The notes under the pieces: model-generated
What the model saw: the letters and a program-made list of their open reading frames with translations, nothing else
Database searches by the model: none
What the model was told of the DNA's origin: nothing
Part shown: positions 11,053 through 22,790 of the stretch, piece after piece
Numbering within the stretch: the first letter of the stretch is position 1
How the letters are laid out: each line of letters opens with the position of its first letter
Source: Hibiscus mutabilis
Lineage: Eukaryota; Streptophyta; Magnoliopsida; Malvales; Malvaceae
Length of the DNA stretch: 64,000 nt
NCBI GenBank assembly: GCA_019671005.1
Contig: CM033718.1
Location: 496,001 to 560,000, forward strand
Direction: 5' to 3'
Translations under genes and position numbers: made by a program

Positions 11053-12158
11053 TCACTTTAAAGAGATTTTTTTTCTGAGATAGTATTTCTTGACGGCATC
11101 AGAATTTACGGGATTTTTCAGCTCGTCCCCGTCCATTTCTGTTAGGATCAGGGCTCCTCCTGAGAAGGCCTTTTTTATGACGTATGGTCCTTCCCAGTTG
11201 GGCATCCATTTTCCTCGAGAATCTTTCGGATATGGAGGATTCTTTTGAGTACCGATCCCCTTCTTTGAATTCTCTTGGCGCACCTTTTTGTTGTAAGCTT
11301 TGCACCATCCACTTTTGGTACATCCGACCATGACAAATGGCTTTTAGTCTTTTTGTCAATGAGATTTAGTTGGTCGAGTCCGCATGTACCCATTCAGCTT
11401 CTTCCGTTTTACGCCGTTTAAGACCGGAGGGACGGAATCTCTACCTCAATTGGGAGTATCGCTTTGGTACCATACACCAAGGAGTAAGGCGTTGCCCCGT
11501 TGATGTGCGGATGGACGTTCTATAGGCGAAAAGGGCAAAGGCAACTTCTCATGCCAATCCTTGTAGGTATCCGTAGTCTTCGCTATGATTTTCTTTATAT
11601 TTTTGTTTGTCGCTTCCTTAACGCTCCATTCATTTTAGGACGATAGATCGTGGAATTATGGTGTGTTATTTTGAATTGAGTGCATACGTCCTTTATCATT
11701 TTGTTGTTCAGATTGAAGCATTGTCGGTGATGATGATCATCTCGGCAATCCGATCGACAAATAATTTCCTTCTTTAAGAACTTACAAACTGTAGTCCCTG
11801 GTGATATTGGCATAAGACGCGCCTCTACCCACTTAGTGAAGTAGTCTATGGCGACCAAAATGAAACGATGCCCATTGAAGCTTTCGGATGGATTCGCCGA
11901 TAACGCCCATGCCCCACGCACGCTAAAGGCCACGGAGAATTCATGGTGTGTAGAGGTGATGGGGTGCATGAATTTTGTCATGTAAATTTGGCATTTGTGG
12001 CATTTCTCGGCGTAATCGATGCAATCTCCTCCATGGTCAACCAGAAATAACCGTATCTCATAATTTTTTGGGCTATAGACAACCCGTTGGCGTCGTTCCA
12101 CGCAGATCACGTCATGTACCCGGCTAAGATTTCCTTCGCCTCCCGGGCATCCACACAT
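11053..12158 (-). pseudogene. Integrase of the Tat-like element, right copy
   Basis: The frame at 12158-11595 covers the zinc-binding end (CIDYAEKCHKCQI) and the core up to the second catalytic block. That block is scrambled by small indels (CRSDCRDDHHHRQ in place of the usual TDNAS context). The C-terminal GPY/F part is split between frames at 11393-11053. It is more damaged than the left copy at these points, yet intact where the left copy is damaged. That complementarity is one reason to suspect consensus errors. Confidence 0.75.
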
Positions 12159-12159
12159 C

Positions 12160-12786
12160 TCAGCAATGTTTGATCATGACTTTTCCTATACGAGATCTCC
12201 CATCTAGGACATATTTCGTTGCCATTTTTTCGAGCGTTTTTTTGTCATTGTCGTTTGCCCCTTCTGGATACTTTCGAAGCTTGACATATTGCAGGATATC
12301 ATAGTACCATGGATTTTCGTCAATCTCTTCCTGCACATTACAACAATGAGCAGGCTTTTCAAACGTTTGCATCTCAATGGGTCTCATTTCTGCCCAGGTG
12401 TTTGTTTTAAACATGGATGCCAAGGTTGCCAACGCGTCCGCCATCTGATTTTCTTCTCGGGGTAGGTAATTGAAGCTGACCTTTTCGAACTTTTTGACGA
12501 GCTCTTGGATTAATTTGTGATATTTGACCAACTTCGGGTCTCGGTTTCCCACTCCCCGCAAGAATTGGTAAATGACTAGGGACGAATCTCCAACACGAAG
12601 TTCCTTAACCTTTCTCTCGATGGCTGAGTTTAGTCCCATGATGCAAGCTTCGTATTCAGCTATATTGTTTGTGCAGAAGAATTCCAATCTGCTGGTGAAA
12701 GGGTAATAGACGTCCTTAGGTGAAATTAGCACTGCCCCTATCCCATGTCCGAGAGCGTTGGAGGCTCCATCAAGTAAAGTTTCCAT
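12160..12786 (-). pseudogene. Second RNase H plus linker, right copy
   Basis: The 208-residue frame contains NNIAEYEACIM, GDSSLVI and MADALATLASM, followed by the linker toward integrase (NPWYYDILQYVK, KMATKYVLDG). It is the most complete piece of pol in the window. The start begins inside the polyprotein (GASNALGHGIGAVLISP), so the listed start is arbitrary. Confidence 0.75.
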
Positions 12787-12789
12787 GAC

Positions 12790-13270
12790 TCATCATCCAA
12801 ATCTCTTCTTGATTTGTAATGCACATCAAGTCTTCGTCTGGGAAACTAAAGTTCAATGCCTCATAGTCATCCAAGCACGACTTGCCAGAAATCTGCTACG
12901 GCACTCCCTTTACGACTTTTTGATTGACATATACGATGTCGGTCGGATAAGAGCATCCGCCATCGAGCCATCCTTCCCGTTAGTCTTTGGCGCTTCCATT
13001 AGGAGCTTTAATGGGTCTAGCTTGGATATCAACCAGGTAGTATGGTACAACATGTCTTGTCTCGAGCCGCTTGGTAGCCCAAACTAGAGCACAACACAGC
13101 TTCGTGACTTTGGCGTGGTACCGTGTTTCGCAATCATTGAATTTTTCGCTTAGGTAGTAGATGGCCTGCTCCTTTTTCTTGACTCATCGTGGTTGCCCCA
13201 AGACACATCCCATTGAATTCTCAAGATCGTTTAGTGGTCGACTGTGCACCTCGCAGTGCGACTAAAATTG
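12790..13270 (-). pseudogene. RT tail and first RNase H remnant, right copy
   Basis: This stretch matches 2000-2450 of the left copy. On the minus strand it carries the same NAPILVA, ENSMGC, NDCETRYP-like and HTTWLISKLDP-like pieces in changing frames. No complete domain can be read. The APILVA segment corresponds to the end of the RT palm/connection region. Everything N-terminal to it is missing. Confidence 0.55.
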
Positions 13271-13569
13271 GAGCATTTGTCGTACTTTTTTGTGCGAAAG
13301 GCTTTCTTGTCTTTAGAGTTATCACCTCCATCATAAATGATCGTCCGGTTCTTATATTATTCTTATATGAACCCTTGTCATCTTCTTGGCTTGGCGTTGC
13401 CCCATTCAACCACGGGCTCCCTTTGCTTTGAATTTTTCTGGTCTATCATATAGAGCCTTGATCTATTTCTAGTCACCAGGGTGGGCCAAGATGCTTCCAT
13501 CCCTTAAGCTCTTCCTTGATCTTCTCGTAGCATTTCGACGGGAACTAACTCTCGGTCCCTATGCTTTAA

Positions 13570-16500
13570 ATCTCATCATCATTCATTTTTAAAGTAAAGT
13601 AAAAGGTAATTTACTTGTGTATATTTCAAAAAAATAATGATTGTTTGAAAAGATAATGATCATTTTGAAAATCACAACTTGGACATTTTGAAAACATTGT
13701 TTGGAACAAATGGTAAACATCATAACTTTGGGAGAAAATGTCAAACCTTTTTAAAACATGTTTGCCCCCGAAATATCAAACACCATAGCGCATCTGTTTC
13801 AAGTTGCCAGAGACCAACTCTAATGAAGCACATATTTAGAAGATCTTGACCATTATGGAGATATATGCCAATGTATAGTTTCTTCTGGTCTAATAGGCTT
13901 TTGAGAGGAACAACCCTACCTAGTTTCTACCCGTTTAAGGTGGCTCTCTTAATCTCACTATCTCACCATGCCCCATCCTTCCCTCATTTGGGTGTCGATC
14001 AAGCACTTCAAGTTTGACGTTCCTTTGAAGAAAAGTTAACCCTTATAGGCGGAATGAAATCAAGACATTCTCATTCAACTTGGATATCTATGGATGACCG
14101 TAATGGTCTTTGGGGCTTGCAATGTAGGCCTTTGGTTTATGGTTAAGTGAAACAGTATTTTTGTACTTGTGTAACTTGGATATGCCCATTATTCCTTTTT
14201 TTTGGATCACTCTAGATTGCCGTTTTGGGTTTTCACCCTAGAGTTCATTTCTTTTCTTTTTATTATATGTTGCCTTGCATTCGCTATATCTTGATGTTCG
14301 TTTTCTGTTCAAGAATGTTTGATCCTCCAGAACTCCTGAATCGAGATTTCTTGAAGGACTACGAATACATTTATGGGAATTCTTGTGATTGGCACTTGAG
14401 ATGAAATGTTATTCGTGCTTTTTTTTTTTCTTTTTTTTTTCACTTTTTCTCTTGGATCGCTCTAGATTGCCCATTTTTGGGTTTTCACCCTAGAGGTCAC
14501 TTCCTTCTTTTGTACCTTCGGATCAATGTATTTTGGTGGATATTGATGCCAAAGCATGCTCAGCAGGACTACTCTTTTTCTTCATTTTCAGGATCACTCT
14601 ATTTGCCCATTTTTGGTTTTCACCTAGAGGTCATTTCCTTTTCAAAATTGGCAATCTTGGGCGACTTGTCTTGACTTGGCTTCAATTCGAGCTTCTATAC
14701 TAATTTTCAAATCGATGTTTACTTGAAATGTGGATTCCTTGTGTCTCTTGCACATAGTTGAAGTCTCGTTCTTGTATTGTTTGATCCGTGTGTGAAGCAT
14801 AGACAGTATTCTTCTTCTTCTTTTTTTTTCCTTTTTTCCTTTTTTTTCTTATTCGAGTCTATGAACGTATCCTTGAATCAACACAGATCTATATACGGGT
14901 ATTGATGCGATCTTCCGCTCGGAGTTAATTGCCTCTCTGCAGCTCTTCCGATATTTACTCGATCCGGATTGCTTGGCCTTCGATTACCATTTATCTCCTT
15001 TTTGGTTTTTCATTTGGACATATCCATGTTTTCAACCACTTTCTTCTCGATGATTTTTTGATCTTCGTACCCAATCTGTATGGTCTCATCCGTGTCTTAC
15101 GGTAAAGTAAAAGAACACCATTCGTTGACATATTCACAAATGTCCCGAGAATGCCTTCGGGGTAGAGGTTTAGGGTCAACTTTCGTTTCAAGGATCTAAA
15201 ACGACAAGTGCACGAGAAGATAAATTCTTAAAATGGGAATTGCCCATTGTCTAAACACTCGCTTTTGTTCCTCTGTTGGCCTAAGTAAACTAGCGGTACT
15301 CACATTTCTGATATCTCAACACTCAATCTCTTCTAAATATATGCAACTTAGAGTTGATCTTTGGGTTTGAAGCAAATGTCTTGTTGCATTCAAAATTCGA
15401 GGACACAGTATAGAAATGATATATACATATGTCCATTCAAAAATGTGTGTATATGCATATGGGAAAACTACCCCATAAAAATGAAATGTTTAAAGAATCA
15501 AGAATGTAAAAATGCTTTTCTAAATGGAAATGTGATTTTTAATTCTAATAAACAATGATTTTTTTGTTGTTGAGAATTTCTTTGTGAAATGATGAGAAAA
15601 CCGTAGGGACCTTTGGATTATCTCAGTCTTGACTCATTCTCGCCCCTTCTAAGGTAGTGTAGGCTTGCCTCTTTTCTTGTTTTTCCATCATTTGGATGAC
15701 TATCTTGTCACGACTCCTTATCGACCCGCCTTCTTAATTTTTTAACGACCCCAAATTTCTTAGTATCATGCCCCAAAGTGCCTCAATGTTTTGAAAGTGA
15801 TACACATTTATCTCTCTGTTTCCTTTTGCTCCTAGGCAGGTCCGGGTCTTTAAACTAAGGTCCCGAGTGCATGTTTGTTTCTCGCTGATTGTCATTAAGT
15901 CCTCAAAGTGACCTTCATTTTCTCGAGCATATTATTAAAGAATAAATATAAAAGATGGCATAGAAGTCAATTTCCTCTTCATCTACGGGGTTGCACTTGG
16001 GTCACTAAACACAGATACCTCAAAGCACATTCCTTGAAGCTTTCATCAGGTTTCATCTTCGTACCCTAGAGATACCGGCGACTTAGTGCTAGGTCCAAAG
16101 CACATCATATCACGGTAGGTCCTGCTAGACTGTCGGGAAGTAGTGGATCGGTAATTTTTCAATGTAGCCTCCATTTTTTGCGAGAAGATGGTCACACGAA
16201 TCTTGGGGCATCTTGTTCCGTTATTATGTGGAAATCTTTGGAATCGGAGGAACGACCAAATCGGGGCTCAAACAGAGTTTTCTTGTATTAAAGGCATCAA
16301 ACTACTTTTTTTCTCTTTTCTCTCGAGTCTATCTTTTAAATCTTTCGAATCTTGATTTTTGAGTGTGTTCAATTCTTTTATTCACGATAAAACTCTAATT
16401 GTTCTTTGGATTACCCTCAAAAATTTTATGCAAGGTGTAAAATATGTCATGATTGTACAATGTAATGCAATGCAATGCAATGTAATGTAATGCAATGCAA

Positions 16501-18393
16501 TGCAATGCATGAATGCAAATGCGGTGTTGATTCTCGAACAGTCCTTAAAAGACTTTCAATCGGTAGAAAAATGTCCAGTTGCAAGAAACTAATAATGAAT
16601 TACAGTGGTGTGATTAGCTTCTTTCCGAGATCTTGACTTCGGGAAGCAAAACTGTGCTCCACGTCTCGACGTCATCTTCAGGATGATGGATGAATTCGTC
16701 TTCTCTTCTTATTCTATGGACTCGTGACGTCATGATCTTTATTTTTTATGGCTTCTAAAAATGACATCAACAAGTGTAGGCATAATGCAGATAAGATCTT
16801 TTTCGGGTGCAAACGAATAATACGCCTAAACAGGATGGATTCTATCGGTCCTAAGGAGTACTTTAAAAATTTTAGGGTTTAAATTAAAATTCTCAAAGAT
16901 CATTTGGTTCAAAAATTTTAACTTACTTAAAAATGAAACTTTTAGGTTTCTTTTTTGTTATTATTATTCTTCTAAAAGTTTTATGAGAGAAGAAGTTTCA
17001 AAGCAAAATAATAATATATTTTTTAGTTAAATTAAAATCTGAGAATTTAAAAATGGTCAAATGTGAAGATTTAAAATTAGGATTCGCGCCCCGATGAATC
17101 TTCTGCGTCGACGTGCCTTATTGTCGTACCGTCTTCTTTTCGCGATTGGTCTTTGCTCGACCTAACTTGATCTTTGTAATATTATCGTTCCGCAAAGCAG
17201 ACTTTTTCTATTTTGAAAGCCTTTTAATGAACTGTTCTTGAATCAACACCATGTCATGATATGCAACATGAATGCAAATAAAGGCGTTGATTCCATTTGG
17301 TAATCACCCCTTTCGAACGACTTTCATGGGAATTAAAGGGTCCAGATTTAAAAAGATCCATATTACAAAAGGAGTCCCTATTACAAAAAGAGTCTATTAC
17401 CAAGTCTTAATTACAAAATAAAATTCTACACATAAACTCTAGCTCTACCTCCTACCTCCTCGGCATGACTCCGAGCAACTTGATAAACCTTGGTGCTTCT
17501 TCCATGTCCGGGGTTATGAAAGGTCAAGAGTCGTGGCTTCGTAGCTAAGTCATTCACACACCTTGTAGCTCGTTGTATGTCCACCATTAGGTCTCGTGTG
17601 TATACTTTGGCACTACACGCTCGTTCGCAAATTGTTACGTCGGATCTGTTGAGTAATCTCGACCGATGTCACGCGATTGGATCGATCTTTGTCCTTCCTA
17701 AGACACCTTTTTCCATGATGAAAGATTTTCTAATCGGGCAAACCACTTGAATCAACGTCTCTATGTAATGTGGATGCAATGATAATGCAACAAAAATATG
17801 TGTAAAAATAAAATAAAACACAAAAAGAAATGAGTTAGTATCAGATAAAAATAATAAATACATAAATAAAAGGACAAATTAAATAAGGTAAATAAACAAA
17901 ACGACCCTATTTATCTAGTCCAAAACACCTAAGGTTATCCGCATGGCTCTAACAGGGTAGGTTTCTATGTTCTCTACATGCAGTGTTGGTGCTAGGAGGT
18001 ACCCGAATTGTCCTTGCTGTCCCCTACTAAGGGTAGCAAGGCCCCCGATCATCACCCATTATAGGCTCCTTTCAACCGGGTTCAATTCAGGGGGACCCAT
18101 TCGCTTATGCCCGTACGAAGGAACGATATCCTTACGAAAGCATAAGGTACTCGAGCCCCGAAGGTACTTGCTAGGCCCATACGGGAGAACGATATCTCCA
18201 CGAAAGCATTAGCGTTTTCCCCCCACTTAAAAAGACGGGTTTATATGCCATATTTTAAATTTGTTAAAATAAACGCGCAATTATGACCGAACGTTAATTT
18301 AATAGTCACTTTAATTCGGAACTTCCAATATTAGTAAAGTGGTAATTATTTTGAAAGCTTGACTCTCATTTGTTTTTGAAAAACAAAAAATTA
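13570..18393 (-). other. Non-coding internal region of the element, right copy
   Basis: This is the second copy of the same leader-like region, colinear with 2770-7587. It contains the three hairpin repeats (14214-14260, 14454-14504, 14591-14640) and the AATGC microsatellite (16459-16510). No gag, protease or RT core is seen. Because both copies keep the same layout, the coding loss predates the duplication. Confidence 0.6.
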
Positions 18394-18411
18394 TCCCCAG
18401 CGGAGTCGCCA
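18394..18411 (-). other. Primer-binding site (tRNA-Arg-like)
   Basis: On the minus strand this reads TGGCGACTCCGCTGGGGA, starting two bases inside the LTR. This is the form I know for Ogre/Tat elements, which are primed by tRNA-Arg. The matching site of the other copy (7588-7605) is damaged in its second half, where CGGAGT is replaced by GATGAGT-like sequence. Confidence 0.7.
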
Positions 18412-18413
18412 TC

Positions 18414-19718
18414 TGTAGCGATGTCTTTTTTTCTTGTATATATCGCTAAAATAAAAACGATGATTTTCTAAGGATTTTTGAAAGGTGTTTGGATATAAAA
18501 TATTTATTCCGTGGGGTTTACAAAAACCTTATAAAAATGGAGTCGCCACCGGCCACTTAGGTAGGCCGGACACCATAAAACCAGAGATTCAAAAGACAGG
18601 GTTCGGGAGTCGGTTACGGATGGGGAAGGATTAGCACCCCCACACCGCCCAAAATTGGTACTTTAATAATTACCGCTTTATTAATATTGGATTTTCCGGA
18701 TTAGAGTGACGATTATTTTAAAATTCAGTCATAATTGCGAATAAATTTTAAAGGCCCCGTTATCCGAGAATAAACACCCAACCACTATCACTACGCACGA
18801 TCATCGCCCCGTTTACGTTCGGATAAAAGGGCACCGCATTGACAATTTATATATCATATGCAATCTTAGTGGCAAAAATATAAAACATGGGAAAATATTT
18901 AAATACAATAAATATTGACATAATGAATACTAATCTAACATAAAATGCTAAACTAAAACATACATATATACATATTAATCTAACTCATAAATAAAAACAT
19001 ATCTAGCATAAATAAAATATTAATATACAACACAAATTTAAAACATATTAAATATTAATCTAACACATAAATAAAAACAAACTCAACATAAATAAAATAC
19101 TATTCTAAAACATACATAAATAAATATTAATCTAACTCATAAATAAAAACATATCTAACATAAATAAAATATTAATATACAACACAAATTTAAAACATAT
19201 TAAATATTAATCTAAAACATAAAAATAAAAAATAAGACTAAAATTTTAAGATAACTGATACTTCATTAAATTATAAAAATTACAACACTAATAAAAAAGG
19301 AAAGAAAATATACCTAACTAGGAGCTCTAACGACGAACTCCGCCGAGATCTACCGCGACCCCTCCAAAAATTTAACTAGATCGGACCTAAAATAGGACCC
19401 CGATCGAATGTTAGATCGAACCAATCGGGGTTGAGGGCACGCTTTCAACCCCGCCAGCCTTGCGGCCGGCCATGCCCCTATGAATTGATGGCAATTTGAA
19501 TTGCCAATTTCTCTTCAATTTTGGGCGTGGGATTGGAATGAATTGGGTGCCTATTTATAGGCAATTTGTGGGTGACGTGGAGCACCCTGCTCCACGCAAA
19601 TTCCCTTTTTTTTTTTTTGATTTGATTTTTTTTAATTATTATTATATTTTTTTTGCCTTTTTTATATATATAATTTTACTATTATTATAACACTAAAACC
19701 CGGTCAAAATGAGTGATT
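18414..19718 (-). repeat. LTR, right copy (5' LTR of the complete element)
   Basis: This LTR of about 1.3 kb begins with TG directly beside the primer-binding site (plus-strand view) and ends around 19718-19721, after which sequence unrelated to the element begins. A minus-strand TATAAATA box lies at 19552-19559, with a GTGGAGCA...TGCTCCAC inverted repeat just upstream. The LTR pair is highly similar, which indicates a young insertion, but the indels prevent a reliable age estimate by eye. Confidence 0.8.
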
Positions 19719-21275
19719 ACAATATGCGGTTGGCACTAGGTATTTTCCTTGTTTTTAGTAAGGTGGGTGTTGTTTTTATTACAGAAGAGAAGTAGTTGCA
19801 GGACTATTTATTCTTCTTTTCTTTTCTTTATATATATATAGGCCAAACAATTAAGAAAACTCACATATTGTTAAAATTTTCTAATGTTAGGTAATTATAA
19901 TGGTCTTGTTCGATTTGATTTGCGGTTGTCGATAGTCTTTCAGTAGTTTAATCTTCTTTTGTGGTTCGTTTGTCTATGCGGTTAGATTTGTTCGTATTTA
20001 TATTTTGTTCGAGTTTTTTATTTGGATTTTAGCCTTTTCATTGCATTGTTTTTCTATGATCTAAAGTGGCTAATTTCTTTTGTCATTAGTTTATTGAAAA
20101 ATGTCCAAATGATAAGTTTAATTTATATTTAGGATTGTAAACCCTTAGGGTGTGTTCGGATCAAGGAAAAGATTATTACAAGGGGGGGAATTCTGGATTT
20201 TTAAAACTCGTGTTTGAATTAACGTTACTCCGTTCAGGAGGTAATAAAACACTCCCAACAATAGAGTGTTTTGATTAAAATCTTGAGAATATCAATCTCA
20301 CTCCTCTCTTAAGTATTACACAATTCCTGGCATTTTAGACAAGGTTGCACCTAAAATTTTGTTAACTCTCTTTGATGTTATATTCATTCTTTTTGTTGGA
20401 TTTCTATGCTTGCGGATCAATTTTTGGTATTTTTATCGACAAATTTTGTAAGACTCATGGTTTATTTTTCAGTCATCACTGATTCGAAGCTAGGGTTCTA
20501 CAATTGATGAGGATGCAAGCGTTTTTCTCTTCTTTTCCTTTTAGTTTTTTCATCGTTGCAACTCTTATGCTTTGTTGTTGATGCTAATCTCTAATCATTA
20601 AGAATTGTTTCAATCTATTAAACTTAAAAGTGAATTTTTTTTTCTTATCTGGTTTTAGTTTTTAGGTGTTTATGCTTCATTTAAAGAATTATTTAATGGG
20701 CAATAGATTGTTTCAGATAAAGATGATTATAAAAGTAAATTTTTAAATTATATTTTAGTTCCAATGTATGAATTTATTTAACAGAACATTTCTTTGTTTA
20801 CATTGTGATGAATTAGAATTTTTGATGATCATATTTAGTTCCATCAGTCGAAATTAAGCTTTCAACATTTTAGGGTGTATTTGTTGCAAAAAAAAAAACA
20901 GTCAAAATTAGAACTCTAACTGGACAAAAGCTCTTGTCTTCTATGTTGTTTATTGGTGATTCTCGAGCAAATCTTCCCCATAAAATATTTTTCCTCGTTA
21001 TTATTGTTTTTTTACATTATTGGTAGGGACTGGGGACTAAACTTTGAAACTTGGATCTTGTGTTTCTTCACAGGATAAATAGCCTTTGACTGCGCTAGTT
21101 TAATAACCTGTATGTTCAATTTAACTTTTTTATGATAGTTTTAATTTTTTTTTAAACAAGAGGACACAATTACTCAATGATCACTATATTTTTAAGCCAA
21201 GCTTGCTCTTGGTGTTTTTGGTTTTTTTTGTAGTGAAAAAAATAAATCGGCCTTTGATGATAGACATGTGTATAA
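19719..21275. other. AT-rich intergenic DNA, no gene recognised
   Basis: Stop codons are frequent in all frames. T-rich tracts resemble intron or downstream gene sequence, but no splice-compatible coding exon with a recognisable protein was found. A short unit near 20155-20330 (GGGTGTGTTCGGATCAAGG...) looks like the edge of a small repeat; I could not find its partner end. Confidence 0.5.
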
Positions 21276-21686
21276 TGTCACGGGACCATTACCCTCTTCC
21301 CAAAAGACATGCCTGATAGGATGTGCAGCGCCACCGTATTTATATCTCAAGACCTCCCTTTTCCTTTCCGATGTGGGACTAATGACCCTGCCTCTTCTCA
21401 AGCGTGACATTCTCCCCCACTCAACCTCGTGACGCCCTCGTCACGAGCTTCCGCTCTCGTGATGGGCTACTTTGTCATAGTTGTCCACCCTGCCTACCCC
21501 ACTCATGGGCACTCGGCGTGAAGTCGGATAGTCAAAGGGTCGCTCTGATACCACTTGTCACTGGGCCATTACCCTCTTCCCAAAAGACATGTATGATAGG
21601 ATGTGCAGCGCCACCGTATTTATATCCCAAGACCTCCTTTTTTTCTGATATAAGAGTAATGACCCCGCCTCTTCTTAAGCGTGATA
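21276..21686 (-). mobile_element. TRIM (miniature LTR retrotransposon)
   Basis: Two direct repeats of about 134 bp (21276-21409 and 21556-21686) start TGTCAC and end CGTGACA or CGTGATA. On the minus strand the first repeat is followed after two bases by TGGTATCAGAGC (21553-21542), the usual primer-binding site for initiator tRNA-Met. A purine tract GAGTGGGGGAGAA (21422-21410) precedes the second repeat. Each repeat has a minus-strand ATATAAATA box and AGTCCCACATCGGAAA-like sequence. The internal part is only about 146 bp with no coding capacity. A target duplication is not clear. Confidence 0.8.
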
Positions 21687-21847
21687 ATAGTGGCAAGCGT
21701 TTTATACTTTCATGATTATGCTACTTTGGTAACTAACTGCGTGATATATCTTTTTAAATTTATTGAAATGAAAAAAATAAATCGTCTGAGTTTCTTTCCT
21801 TTAATTTGCAATAATTTTTGTTTTTACTGTGTTATTTTTTTTAAAGG

Positions 21848-21922
21848 TGATCAAACAGGAGCTTTATGCCGGTAAACTGCGACGTCCACCTATTCATATT
21901 CAGCGGCCAAATGCTCAATGAT
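21848..21922 (+). pseudogene. Possible isolated terminal exon
   Basis: After a T-rich stretch ending AAAG, an open frame reads VIKQELYAGKLRRPPIHIQR and ends at TGA after 24 codons. The composition and the pyrimidine-AG context look like a last exon, but no upstream partner exon was found and I do not recognise the protein. It may be a relic of a gene otherwise lost or replaced by repeats. Confidence 0.2.
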
Positions 21923-22589
21923 TAGTCCAACAGAAACAAATAGAACACATGGCAGAAGCTAAGGAACACTATTGGTCTAGATGCTTAGTTTCTACTTCCT
22001 AGTGTAGTAGAATATTCATTTTACTATCTTAAATTGACAGATTGATATATGAATTATGGGTAGGGTGTTTAAATTTGTGTACTCAAAATTTTCGGGTATA
22101 GAAATCTTGATATGTTATTTGGCTCATATAAATTTTCGGGTAGTGAAATCTTAACCCAACCAAATCACCATCACAATCATGACTCGTTTCACTCGCCCCC
22201 AACTTCAAACCTGGTTCGTCCATTTTTATTACTATATTATGTCTCACTCGTTACTTATTATTAATTTGGTTGAAAAATATGATTCTTTTAAATAATAATG
22301 TTTTAATTTTATTTTACTTATGATATTTAAATATAAAATTTATTATCTATATCGAAATTTATAAATTTGTTATATTTTTTTAATAGTAATTTATTCATTG
22401 TTGTTTGGAATTTACATAATGGGCTTTCATTCAGCCAGTAAGGTTTAAAATTATAGGCACCCACGGGCTTGGCAGCCCAAAATTATATATAAAACATTAT
22501 GGAGTAGATTTTTTGGTTTAACCATCGTTATCTTATTTATTGACAGATTAATCTATATCGAGTTTTACAAGAATAAAAATCTTGTCTCT

Positions 22590-22790
22590 TTCTATGTTCC
22601 ATATTAAAAAACACTAAAAAATAAATTATGAACTCTCACCCTAAATTCTAAATCTTAAACCCTACACCATAAAAATACACTCAACTCCTAATTCCATATA
22701 CCCTAACCCTAAACTTAACTTTTAATACAAGGCGTATTTAGGGTCAGACGATTTCTATCCGTTTTGCATAGGTTCAATATGAGAACGACC
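22590..22790. repeat. Dispersed CTAAACCCTAAA-rich repeat, copy 1
   Basis: The stretch from TATGTTCCATATTAAAAAAC to the GGCG...GACGATTTCTATCC end is similar to 40820-41015, which has ATTAAAAAATACTAAAAATTAAATT and GGCGGACTATTTCCATCC in the same order. The telomere-like words (CCCTAAA) are degenerate and do not form a real telomere array. Confidence 0.5.

Larger units (their letters stand above)
1..19718 (-). mobile_element. Tandem block of a Tat/Ogre-type Ty3/gypsy element sharing one LTR
   Basis: Positions 1-8893 reappear almost base for base at 10816-19718, so the period is about 10.8 kb. The coding remnants run RT tail, RNase H, second RNase H, integrase on the minus strand. A tRNA-Arg-like primer-binding site lies directly inside the right LTR. 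The order is therefore LTR (18414-19718), internal region, shared LTR (7608-8893), then a second internal region that leaves the window. Known Tat/Ogre elements carry a second archaeal-type RNase H and tandem repeats between integrase and the 3' LTR, and both are seen here. Unequal LTR-LTR recombination or tandem insertion would produce this layout; which one is inference. Confidence 0.85.
7608..19718 (-). mobile_element. Complete LTR-to-LTR copy of the Tat-like element (about 12.1 kb)
   Basis: Reading on the minus strand: 5' LTR 18414-19718, primer-binding site 18394-18411, a long stop-rich leader or decayed gag region down to about 13600, RT tail and RNase H (about 13260-12840), second RNase H (12786-12160), integrase (12158-11053), minisatellite 3' region (10815-8894), and 3' LTR 8893-7608. 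All coding parts carry frameshifts. No YxDD-type reverse transcriptase motif, gag zinc knuckle or aspartic protease motif was found. The outer LTR edges are good to a few bases only: both copies agree up to the shared end at 8893 and 19718, then diverge. Confidence 0.75.

Noticed and set aside
18100..18260. Possible tRNA or structured RNA in the GC-richer block of the leader
   Set aside because: No cloverleaf, no T-loop GTTCRANNC with matching stems; the block is part of the repeated element.
22660..22700. Interstitial telomere
   Set aside because: Only degenerate CCCTAAA-like words; no uninterrupted array of TTTAGGG.
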